DNA from: Flavobacteriales bacterium | GTDB taxonomy: Bacteria > Bacteroidota > Bacteroidia > Flavobacteriales_E > Vicingaceae | Direction of reading: 5' to 3' | Assembly: GCA_013359255.1 (NCBI GenBank) | Contig: JABWCF010000018.1 | Location: 1-54,972 of the forward strand | Length of the DNA: 54,972 nt | In this document: piece after piece, positions 1 through 10,100 of the stretch | Position numbering within the stretch: the first letter of the stretch is position 1 | How the letters are laid out: each line of letters opens with the position of its first letter | Notes under the pieces: generated by a model | Seen by the model: only the letters and a program-made list of their open reading frames with translations | Database searches by the model: none | Told to the model about the DNA's origin: nothing | Position numbers and translations under genes: made by a program

Positions 1-157
1 CGCCTACAAAACCTGTATCGGGCAGGGTATTGGGCAGGTTTTGGCTAATGGCCGAAAGGGTAAATATGCTCATAAAAAAGCATAATAAACTAATTTTTAG
101 ATAATTGGGGGGGGGGGGGGTAAATGTACCCTTACTAATTTTGATACGTGTAATCAT
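1..157 (-). CDS. N-terminus of a secreted protein with in-frame poly-C tract (partial)
   Basis: Reading leftward from the ATG at 157-155, an open frame runs off the left edge (52 codons visible). It begins MITRIKISKGTFT, continues with four prolines encoded by the C14 tract (plus strand G14, 107-120), then NYLKISLLCFF, a hydrophobic segment and SAISQN, which looks like a Sec signal peptide. A second in-frame Met is residue 29 (ATG at 73-71), but it would cut off the charged n-region of the signal peptide. With exactly 14 C the upstream ATG is in frame with the signal peptide; with 13 C the frame closes at a TAA just after the tract. The function of the mature protein cannot be told from about 15 residues. 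A promoter-like sequence lies just upstream. Confidence 0.6.
   Translation of the reverse strand, partial: MITRIKISKGTFTPPPPNYLKISLLCFFMSIFTLSAISQNLPNTLPDTGFVG
107..120. repeat. Homopolymer G14 (C14 on the coding minus strand)
   Basis: An uninterrupted run of 14 G sits between the probable start codon and the signal-peptide coding region of the minus-strand gene at the left edge. Long G/C homopolymers are rare in AT-rich DNA and are classic sites of slipped-strand phase variation. It could also be miscounted by sequencing. Confidence 0.9.
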
Positions 158-177
158 CCTGTAAGATTTTATGTAAG

Positions 178-209
178 TAAAGTTAAGGAAATATTTTTGA
201 GAATTCCAA
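178..209 (-). promoter_or_regulatory. Possible promoter of the left-edge gene
   Basis: On the minus strand there is TTG (209-207), 21 bases, then TAACTTTA (185-178), one mismatch from the Bacteroidota -7 box TAnnTTTG. This places a start of transcription roughly 14 bases before the ATG at 157. Confidence 0.35.
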
Positions 210-294
210 CTCATTTAATTAGAGACCGAAAGGGCGAACTGATGACCAACGAGTATTTTTCAAACAATACTTACTCCTCTTGCTTTTTGGGTAT

Positions 295-2184
295 TTACAA
301 GGCGTTCTTTTTTATTTCTTCTACCACTTTAGGGTCTAAAAGAGTAGAAGTATCGCCTAAATGAGAAGTATCGCCCTCGGCAATTTTTCTAAGAATTCTA
401 CGCATAATTTTTCCACTACGGGTTTTGGGCAACCCCGAAACAATTTGAACTTTATCGGGCTTAGCAATGGCACCAATTTCTTTATTTATCATATCTAAAA
501 TTTCGACTTTTAGTTTTTCATTATCGTAATTTGTATCCACAGAAATTACGTAGGCATAAATTCCTTGTCCTTTAATATTATGAGGGAAACCTACCACCGC
601 ACTTTCCACAATAATGGGGTGAAGGTTAATGGCACTCTCTACTTCGGCTGTTCCAATTCGATGTCCGCTTACATTTATTACATCATCAACCCTTCCGGTA
701 ATTCGGTACAAACCGTCTAAATCTCTTTTGCAACCATCACCGGTAAAGTACAAATTTTTGTATGTAGAAAAATACGTTTGCTTACATCTTTCGTGGTCGC
801 CATAGGTGGTGCGTATCATTCCCGGCCAAGGGAATTTTATACAAAGATTTCCTTCTACTCCGTTTCCTTTTATTTCGTTTCCTTTTTCGTCAATAAGAAT
901 GGGTTGTATGCCCGGCAAAGGTAAAGTTGCAAATCCTGGTTTTTGTGGTGTAATTCCTGCCAATGAAGAAATCATAATTCCTCCTGTTTCGGTTTGCCAC
1001 CAAGTATCTGCAATGGGGCATTTTTCTTTGCCAATATTTTTGTGATACCATTGCCAAGCTTCTTCATTAATAGGTTCTCCTACACTACCTAAAACCCTTA
1101 GTGAATCGAGTTTATAGGGCTTTACATAATCCAAACCAGCCGCTTCTAAAGCACGTATGGCAGTAGGTGCGGTATAAAAAATAGTTACTTTGTACCGATC
1201 AATTATTTGCCAAAAACGACCTGCATCCGGATATGTAGGAATTCCTTCAAAAATAACTTGTGTAGCCCCAGCAAGCAATGGTCCGTAAACAATGTACGAA
1301 TGGCCGGTAATCCAACCCACATCGGCTGTACACCAAAAAATTTCGTTTTCGTTGTACTGAAAAACATTCTGAAAAGTGTACTGAGAAAATACCATATACC
1401 CTCCGGTGGAATGAACCACCCCTTTGGGTTTGCCCGTAGATCCCGATGTGTAAAGTATAAACAGTATATCTTCGCTATCCATAGTTTCCGCTTCACAAAC
1501 GGCTGAAACATTTTGCATTTCTGCATGCCAAAACACATCTCTTTCGGCTACCATGTTAATGCTGTTTCCAATATGTTTTAAAACAATAACCCGTTTTATA
1601 CTTGAACAAGAAAGCAACGCTTCGTCTGCAATTTCTTTAAGCTGTACGGGTTTTGAGCCTCTGTAAACACTATCGGCAGTAATTAACAGAGTACATTCAC
1701 AGTCGTTTATTCTGCCTGCAAGGGCGTTGGCCGAAAATCCGCCAAAAACAACCGAGTGAATAGCTCCAATTCGTGCACAAGCTAGCATGGCCACTACAGC
1801 CTCAATGGTCATGGGCATATAAATACAAATGCGATCTCCTTTTTTTGCTCCGTTTTTTTTCAGCACATTGGCAAACTTACATACCTCGGTATAAAGCTCC
1901 TTATAGGTAATAGAACGTGATTGGTTTGCCGGATTGTTTGGCTCAAAATAAAAAGCAATTTTATTGGGGGTTTTCTCTGCATGCCTGTCCAGGCAATTTT
2001 CTGTAATATTTAATTTTCCGTTTACAAACCACTTTATGTTAGGTTCGGTAAAATTCCAGTCTAGCACCTTGTCCCACTTTTTTCTCCAACTAAATTGTTC
2101 TGCTATTTCTTCCCAAAAAATTTCAGGATTTTCAACGCTTTTTTTGTATGCTGCTTTGTATTGCTCATTACTTTGTATTCTCAT
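295..2184 (-). CDS. acs: Acetyl-CoA synthetase (AMP-forming)
   Basis: This 629-residue enzyme activates acetate with ATP and CoA to acetyl-CoA, in the cytosol. The AMP-binding P-loop YTSGSTGKPKG is at residues 245-255, the adenylate motif WWQTETGG at 395-402, and the C-terminal hinge domain contains RVDDVINVSGHRIG. The catalytic lysine is in KTRSGK (Lys592), the site acetylated by Pat-type enzymes in other bacteria. Length and N-terminus match the family, so the ATG at 2184 is credible. It stands alone, facing away from the SprB cluster. No regulatory gene is adjacent. Confidence 0.96.
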   Translation of the reverse strand: MRIQSNEQYKAAYKKSVENPEIFWEEIAEQFSWRKKWDKVLDWNFTEPNIKWFVNGKLNITENCLDRHAEKTPNKIAFYFEPNNPANQSRSITYKELYTEVCKFANVLKKNGAKKGDRICIYMPMTIEAVVAMLACARIGAIHSVVFGGFSANALAGRINDCECTLLITADSVYRGSKPVQLKEIADEALLSCSSIKRVIVLKHIGNSINMVAERDVFWHAEMQNVSAVCEAETMDSEDILFILYTSGSTGKPKGVVHSTGGYMVFSQYTFQNVFQYNENEIFWCTADVGWITGHSYIVYGPLLAGATQVIFEGIPTYPDAGRFWQIIDRYKVTIFYTAPTAIRALEAAGLDYVKPYKLDSLRVLGSVGEPINEEAWQWYHKNIGKEKCPIADTWWQTETGGIMISSLAGITPQKPGFATLPLPGIQPILIDEKGNEIKGNGVEGNLCIKFPWPGMIRTTYGDHERCKQTYFSTYKNLYFTGDGCKRDLDGLYRITGRVDDVINVSGHRIGTAEVESAINLHPIIVESAVVGFPHNIKGQGIYAYVISVDTNYDNEKLKVEILDMINKEIGAIAKPDKVQIVSGLPKTRSGKIMRRILRKIAEGDTSHLGDTSTLLDPKVVEEIKKNAL

Positions 2185-2310
2185 AAGTGCATCTATTTTA
2201 AGGCTGAAAAGTAAAAAAATTACTGCAATTTACAACATTAAGTAATTGGTAAGAAACAAAATTAGTGTATTGATTTTAGTAATTTCGTGTAATAAAACCC
2301 TTAGGGTATA

Positions 2311-3144
2311 ATGAATAAGCTATTTCTGTTTTTTACATTCGTTGTTTGTGCCGAAGTCGTAAGGTCTCAACCTTGTAATACCACCGTTTCTATAGTTGCC
2401 GATAAGCCAAATCCGATTTGTAAAGGCGATGTAGTTACTTTACAAGCTATAGTAACAGATGGAGGAAATAATCCATTTTTCTATTGGATTATTGGTGGAG
2501 ACACGCTGAGCTACACTTCCTCGTACACACAATCTTATTTTGCCGACCAGCCTGTAACCATTCATGTTTACTCTTCGGCACCCTGCGACCCCGATTCCGT
2601 TTTAACAACAGCCACATACACCGTTGATGTAGTTGAATTAACATTAACTCCACTATCCGGCATAGTAAAATGCAAAGATGCCACTACCGATGTAACCGTT
2701 ACAGCCAATGGAGGAACCGAAGATTATTCCTATACAATTAACGGAAAAGGTAATGGGAAAGACAATACCTTTAAAAATCTTTCACCGGGAACTTATCAAG
2801 TAATTGTTACAGATGCCAATGGCTGCAAAGACACTTTCGAAATAGTGGTTATAAAAGAAATTTGTAAAGACCCCGAACCCATTCCGGTTTTTTCTCCAAA
2901 TGGAGATGGATACAATGATGTTTGGCACATAAGAAATATTGACGACTGGGAAGATAATAAAGTATATGTTTTTGACCGTTGGGGACAACGGGTTTTTTAC
3001 AAAAAAAACTATACCAATGCCGAAGCTTGGGAAGGAAATTACTTAGGAATGTATATGCCCGCAGCGGCTTACTACTACATAATAGAATGGGAAGATAATG
3101 ACGAAAAAAAACGCATTAAAGGACCGGTAACATTAGTTCGATGA
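2311..3144 (+). CDS. Secreted SprB-repeat protein with T9SS type B (CHU_C) sorting domain
   Basis: A 277-residue exported protein. Residues 1-19 are a signal peptide ending near VVRSQ. An Ig-like segment follows to about residue 105. A single SprB-type repeat (about 110-185) contains NGGTEDYSYTI, NLSPGTYQVIVTDANGC and the usual two cysteines. The C-terminal domain from about residue 193 has FSPNGDGYNDVW, VFDRWGQRVF and GPVTLVR, the gliding-motility-associated CHU_C domain that directs T9SS export and surface attachment. It overlaps the following PorP/SprF gene by four bases (ATGA), so the two are translationally coupled: a small cargo with its dedicated partner. The cargo's role is probably adhesion, by inference from SprB proteins. 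Confidence 0.85.
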   Translation: MNKLFLFFTFVVCAEVVRSQPCNTTVSIVADKPNPICKGDVVTLQAIVTDGGNNPFFYWIIGGDTLSYTSSYTQSYFADQPVTIHVYSSAPCDPDSVLTTATYTVDVVELTLTPLSGIVKCKDATTDVTVTANGGTEDYSYTINGKGNGKDNTFKNLSPGTYQVIVTDANGCKDTFEIVVIKEICKDPEPIPVFSPNGDGYNDVWHIRNIDDWEDNKVYVFDRWGQRVFYKKNYTNAEAWEGNYLGMYMPAAAYYYIIEWEDNDEKKRIKGPVTLVR

Positions 3145-4049
3145 AGTTTTTTATAACATACTCTCTTTTACTGATTGCTATTACGCTGAACGCACAGCAA
3201 AATTCTCAGTATTCTCATTATGTACTGAATTATTATTCGGAAAACCCTGCCGTGGCTGGAAGCACAAAATGTGTTGATTTTAAAATGGGAGGGCGGTATC
3301 AATGGTTAGGGATGGAAGGAGCTCCCAGTTCCATTTTTGCCAGTATTCACGGGCCTATCGGAAACAAAAAAAAACCTTACAGAAAAGGAAGACATGGCGT
3401 TGGACTTTACATCGAACGAGACCGTATGCATATTATTACCGAAACTTATGTTAAAGGCTCTTATGCCTATCACCAGCGTTTAAGCAGAGGGCTAACCGGT
3501 GCCGCAGGAATATTTGTAGGCGTAAAACAATATTCTATTGATAATGTTACAAACGATCCGGCCGTTGGCGGTTCTGCTTTGCAATATCCCGATTTAATGC
3601 CAGGTGTAATGCTCTACAATAATAAAATGTACTTAGGTCTTGGCATAGAACACCTCTATCCCAACCGCATAAAAGCAACTGCCTCCAGTAAATTTAAAAA
3701 TCAATATTATTTTAGTGGGGGCTATCGTTTTCCGGGGGCCGGAAATTTTATGATTTTCCAGTCCTTCAATTTTAAATTCAATTTTATGGGACCTCCTTCT
3801 ATTGATTTATCTCAGGCCTGGGAACATAAAAAAATTACACTTGGAGCCAGCTATCGTGTAGGAGAAGCAATTGTGCTCTTTTTTAGATTACGATTATTTA
3901 AAACATTTAATGTAGCTTACGCTTTTGATTTTCCTTTGAATAAATTACGCACCGGGTTTGCCACTTCGCATGAAGTTATTTTAGGTGTTAGTAAATGCCG
4001 CACAGATTTAGGAAATCCTGAAATGCATGCATGTCCTGCATACCGCTAA
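3141..4049 (+). CDS. PorP/SprF family T9SS outer-membrane protein (first copy)
   Basis: A 302-residue protein with a signal peptide (about residues 1-18, ending NAQQ) and the family motif QYSHYVLNYYSENPAVAGS, followed by a region rich in beta strands consistent with an outer-membrane barrel. In known systems SprF is needed for export of the adjacent SprB, and PorP binds type B CTD cargo at the surface. It follows the small CHU_C protein with a four-base overlap. The tail KCRTDLGNPEMHACPAYR has two cysteines and extends past the point where the second copy (13671-14588) ends; this tail is unexplained. Confidence 0.88.
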   Translation: MKFFITYSLLLIAITLNAQQNSQYSHYVLNYYSENPAVAGSTKCVDFKMGGRYQWLGMEGAPSSIFASIHGPIGNKKKPYRKGRHGVGLYIERDRMHIITETYVKGSYAYHQRLSRGLTGAAGIFVGVKQYSIDNVTNDPAVGGSALQYPDLMPGVMLYNNKMYLGLGIEHLYPNRIKATASSKFKNQYYFSGGYRFPGAGNFMIFQSFNFKFNFMGPPSIDLSQAWEHKKITLGASYRVGEAIVLFFRLRLFKTFNVAYAFDFPLNKLRTGFATSHEVILGVSKCRTDLGNPEMHACPAYR

Positions 4050-4148
4050 AATTATTTATTTTTATTCTTTTCATTTCCTTTTTTTAAGCAACTAGTCGAC
4101 AGTTTTAATCGTCCCTAAACATATTGTTTGGAGATTATTCTTTTGGTT

Positions 4149-4180
4149 TTTGGTATTGATAAAAAAAATATTTATTTTGG
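4149..4180 (+). promoter_or_regulatory. Possible promoter of the giant SprB-like gene
   Basis: TTTG (4149-4152), 20 bases, then TATTTTGG (4173-4180), one mismatch from TAnnTTTG, in the 149-base gap before the adhesin ATG at 4199. It suggests the second adhesin-PorP pair is transcribed separately from the first. The rest of the gap is T-rich with no clear terminator. Confidence 0.4.
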
Positions 4181-4198
4181 TTACCTGATTTTTTATTT

Positions 4199-7100
4199 AT
4201 GTTTCCGTCTAACCTATTAAAAATGCTTGCGTTACTGTTTGTATCGTTGTTTTTTGCAGCAGAGTTTTCGTATGCAGGTAACTACTATTGGGTAGGAGGT
4301 TCAGGTAATTGGAACGATGCTACTCATTGGTCATTTATTTCAGGAGGAGTGGGAGGAGCTGGCATTCCACAACAACACGACAATGTTTACTTTGATTCAA
4401 AATCGAGAGGAACAAGCAAAAAAATAGATATTTTCCTCAGTTCTGATGCATATTGCAAAACATTTACTTCAACTCCGAGTACTTTTACAGCCTTTAAAGG
4501 AAAAAATAATACGGTTACCATATATGGTAGTGCCGAAATAAATGGTTTTTCTTCTTTCGAAGAAATAAATGAATTTCAATTTATTTCTAACCAAAACGAT
4601 AATTTTTTAAAATTTAAAACCGCTTCTCTTCCCTATAAAATAAGCATCAATGGTGGGGGAATATGGAATCTAAACGAACATTTAACTTCTTCGAACACCA
4701 TACTTTCAGTACAAAACGGGCAGTTTATTTCGGAAAATTACAACATTGTTTGTAAAAGTATTAATGTTGAAAAGGCGGGAGACCTAAAAGTGGAGAAGGC
4801 AAGCATCCTATCACAAAATGCTTCATCGCTTAAAGGAAAAAATATTAAACTGAAAAACGTAAGGGTACAGACCGTTAGTTTCTCAAACCTTATAAATCAA
4901 AAAGAAAACGAAGAACAGCCTGAAACCATTTTCAGTATAACTATACCTAACGATACGGTTTCTTGTGGCAATAATTGCGATGGAACGCTAACTGCTACCA
5001 TAAACCACAATTGCATTAATGGAGTAACCATAGACTGGCTTCCAGGAACCCCCAACGGAGACGGAACTCCCACTATATTTAATTTATGCCCCGGCACCTA
5101 TACTATTGTGGTTACCGATAATTGCTCCGGACAAGTAATGGCACAAAACGGACAAGTTTTTGGCCACCCGCAAATTGTTCCGCTCATTCAAACCATTACT
5201 CAGCCCAAATGCAATGGGGGCTGCGATGGCTCTCTTTTTGTTTTTGCATCAGGAGCTACCCCCTTTTTAACCTACAATTGGAGTACCGGATTTATAGACT
5301 ACAGCAACGGAGGTTCAACCATCTCCAACTTATGTGCGGGCACATACACTCTGTCTATAAGCGATAGTATTGGGTGCGATACCACCATTACATTGGTAGT
5401 AAATCAACCCGCACCTGTTTCTCCAAACGCAGTTGGCTCTATGGTTACTTGTGTGGGCAGTTGCGATGGAACAGCTACGGCAAACCCAAGCGGAGGAACT
5501 CCACCCTACGTGTCTTACCTTTGGAACCCCGGGGGACAAACTACTCAAACAGCTACCAATTTATGTCCAGGAAACTACACCGTTACTGTTACCGATGCGA
5601 ACGGGTGTACCGGACAACAAACGGTACAGGTTACCGAGCCTGCTCCCATAGCCTTTCAACTCACCACCACTAATGTGGTTTGCAACGGAGCTTGTAACGG
5701 AACAGGAACCGTATCAAATATAACCGGAGGAATTCCTCCTTACATTGTTACTTGGAATCCCGGAGGACAAACAGGGAACAATATCAATAATCTCTGTCCG
5801 GGAAATTACTCTGTTACGGTTATGGACGGTAACGGATGTACCACTACTCAAAGTTTTACCATTTCTGAACCGGCTGCAATCATTGTTACTCTCTCAAGCA
5901 CCAATGTTATTTGTTTTGGCGATTGTAACGGTACAGCAAGTGTAATCAACGTAAGCGGAGGATCCGGTGTTTATGTATCTTACAGTTGGTCGCCCAGCGG
6001 GCAAAATGGACCTAACGCCACCGGGCTTTGCCCTGGAACACATACCGTTACGGTTACCGATAACAAAGGCTGCACGGGCTCTGCAAGCATTGTTATAACA
6101 GAGCCTCCATTATTAGAGGTAATTGCATCAGGGATTCAACCTTCGTGCAACGGTTCTTGCGATGGTTCGGCAACCGTGGTAATTAATGGAGGTATTCCGG
6201 GATACAACATTTCATGGAATCCGGGAGGGCAAACCACACCCTCTATCACCAATTTGTGTGCAGGAACTTATATCGTTACTGTTACAGACCAGTCTGGATG
6301 CGTAAGAAAAGATACAGTAGTACTCATCGACCCTCTTCCCATCAACCCCAATGTACAAGTTACAAATGTTCTTTGCAACGGAGCATGTAACGGAAGTGCT
6401 ATTTCTCTTACCACGGGAGGTACTCCTCCGTATAGCTACAATTGGGTTCCCGGAGGGCAAACCACACCCGGAATAAACGGCTTGTGCCCCGGGAGCTATA
6501 CCGTTACCGTAACCGATGATAACGGTTGTACAGGCCAGCAAACCATAATCATAACACAACCTCAAGCCTTAACGGCAACCACCAACGCCATTGCAGCAAG
6601 TTGCGGAAGCATCTGTAATGGTATTGCTTCGGTAACACCCGCAGGGGGAACTCCTGGTTATACCTATTTGTGGATGCCCGGGGGACAAACTACTCAGGTG
6701 GCAACCAACCTATGTGCAGGCGTTTACACGGTTACTGTTACCGATGCAAATGGTTGTACCTACTCAACAACCGTTACGATTACCAACCTCATTCAAATAA
6801 ATATCGTTACTACTGCCGCAAGCGTTAGCTGCAACGGCATTTGTGATGGTACCGCTACAGCAACCCCTTCAGGAGGAACTCCCCCTTATACTTATTTATG
6901 GATGCCCGGGGGGCAAACCACTCAAACAGCCGTTAATTTATGCCCCGGAATTTATACCGTTACTGCTACCGATGCAAACGGGTGTGCTACTACTGTACAA
7001 GTAACAGTTCCCGCAGGTCCCTCCGCTCTTACAACCAATTTAACCTATACCGATGTAACTTGTTTCGGGTACTGTAACGGAACAGCTAGCTCTTTCCCAT

Positions 7101-10100
7101 CCGGAGGAACTCCTCCGTATTCATTGCTTTGGAGCCCCGGAGGGCAAACTACAAACACAATCAATGGACTTTGTGCAGGAACCTACAGTATTTCAGTTAC
7201 AGATGCTAATAATTGTACGGAAATAGATTCGTTCGTAATTATAGAACCCACACCCATTGCGATTAACCCTATTGTGGCAAACCCAACATGTAACGGAGCT
7301 TGTGATGGTTCAATTACACTAAACCCATCAGGAGGTACACCCGGATATACTGTTTCTTGGAATACCGGCTCCACTAGTATGACACTAAGTAACCTTTGTG
7401 CAGGAACTTATGTAGCCACCATTACCGATGCCAATGGCTGCCAAACAGCTCAAAGTTTTACTTTAATTGCTCCACCGGCAGTAGTAGCCAATATTATTAC
7501 CACAAATGCTTCTTGTAATGGGTTGTGTGATGGTACAGCCACCGCCATGGCCGGAGGAGGCACTCCTCCTTACACCTACTTCTGGAGTCCGGGAGGACAA
7601 ACTTCACAAACCATAACAAATCTTTGTGCCGGTAATTATTCTGTTTTAATAACCGACCAAAACGGATGTAACACTCAAATTAATTTCACTATTACTGCTC
7701 CTTCGCCTATTTCGGCTAATCTAAGCAGCACAGATGTAACTTGTAAAGATTACTGCAACGGTACTGCTACAGCTTCTCCAACCGGAGGCACAGCCCCCTA
7801 CACATACTTGTGGGCTCCCGGAGGGCAAACTACACAAACCATTTCAGGATTATGCCCAGGAGTGTACACCGTAACCATTACCGATGCCAGCGGCTGCAAC
7901 ACCACAGCACAAGTTACTATTACCGAACCCAACGTATTGGATGCCGTTCTTTCTTCTACCAATATTAATTGTAATGGTACATGCACCGGAACAGCTACTG
8001 CCATACCCAGTGGGGGCACTCCCCCATACACCTATTTATGGGTACCCGGTGGACAAACTACACAAACAGCCACAGGTCTTTGTTCGGGAGTTTATTCCGT
8101 TACTATTCTAGATGCCAACGGGTGTTTTTTTCAAAACTCTGTAGTGGTTAGTGAAAATCAGGCTATTGCAGATAATCCAAGTTTTGTGAATCCTAATTGC
8201 GGAGTTTGTAATGGAGTTATTTCCTTAGCTCCTACCGGAGGCTTACCACCTTATACCTATGCATGGTTACCGGGTGGACAAACTACAGCTTCCATCGGTA
8301 GTCTATGTGCCGGTATTTATAGTGTAACCATTACCGATGCCAATGGCTGCTCTCAGTCATTTACTTACGGATTAAGTAACAACAATGGTCCGGTAGGTGC
8401 CTCAGTAATATTAAACAACGCTTCTTGTAATGGTTCTTGCGATGGTTCGGCCAGCGTTATTCCAATTGGCGGCACTCCACCTTACACCTACTTGTGGGAT
8501 GACCCGGGTGCTACTACCACTTCCACTGCAAATAATTTATGTGCCGGGCTGTATAATGTTATCATTACCGATGCTAACGGATGCGTATATATTCAGCAAA
8601 TAACTATCGGGGAGACAAACCCGATTTTAGCAACCATAAACTCTATCGATGCTCTTTGTAGCGGAACTTGTAGTGGAGAAGCAATGGCTGTGCCAAGCGG
8701 TGGAACTTCCCCATATACTTATTTATGGTCAAATGGGGGCACGAACACTTCTACATCGGGCCTATGTGCCGGAAATCACAGTGTAACCATTACAGACGAT
8801 AATGGCTGTTCTAACACTTTCAACTTTACTATTAATGAACCTTCGGTTATTTTGCTGAATACATCTTCATCCACCATAAATTGTAATGGAAACTGTGATG
8901 GAACCGCCACCGTAACCGCTTCGGGAGGCACAAGCCCTTACACCTTTTTATGGAACAATGGGCAAGTAACTCCTACCGCTACTAATTTATGTGCGGGAAA
9001 CTATACGGTAGTGGTTACAGATGCTAACGGATGTACGACAATTGCAACTATTTCGGTAATTGAAAATCCTATACTTCAGGCAACTTATTCTTCTACCAAT
9101 GCTATTTGTGGTGTATGTGACGGAACTGCTTCGGTAAACCCCTCTGGAGGAACCGCACCATACACCTATTTGTGGAATTTTGGTGCTACTACTCAATCGG
9201 TTGTGGCTCTTTGTGCAGGAACATATACAGTAATTGTTACCGATGCGTTGGGATGCAGCATCACTCTTACTATTCCTGTTAGTAATGTAAACGGACCAAT
9301 TGTAAGCATAAGTTCTGTCAACGCTACTTGTAACGGAGGTTGCGATGGAACAGCCTCTGCTACAGTATCAGGGTTAAACCCTCCTTTTAGTTATTTATGG
9401 TTTCCAGGAGGACAAACAACTTCTAGCGTAGCAGGTCTTTGTGCAGGAGCCTATACTGTTCAAGTAACCGATAATGCGGGATGTATAACCGTTCAATCGG
9501 TTACCATTACCGATAATCCTTCTCTTTCTATTAACACAACTACAAATAACACCTCCTGCAATGGAGGTTGCGATGGTTCGGCAATTGCAATGCCTTCGGG
9601 GGGATCGCCTCCTTATACTTATCTGTGGAGCAATGGTTCTACCTTAAATGCGGTAGCAGGATTATGTGCAGGAAACTATACTGTTACAGTTACAGATGCA
9701 AAAGGCTGTAGTTTTCAAACCAATGTTACCATAGGCGAGCCCTTGTCTATTACATTAACTCCTAGCTTTATCAGTGCTACGTGTAATGGAGGTTGCGATG
9801 GTTCTGCAACAGTAAATGTAAGTGGAGGAACATTACCCTATACATACCTATGGAATAATGGAGCAACCACTCAAACCATCGTTAATCTTTGTGCAGGAAA
9901 CTATACTGTTAGTGTTACTGATGCAAAAGGTTGTTCTTCTACAGCCAATGTAACCATTGGAGAGGGGAACATCATAAATATTACCCCCTCTACTACCAAT
10001 GCAACTTGCGGACAATGTGATGGAACAGCCTCTGCCACGGTAAATGGGGGAAGCGGTCCGCCTTATACCTATCTTTGGATACCCGGAGGACAAACCACAC

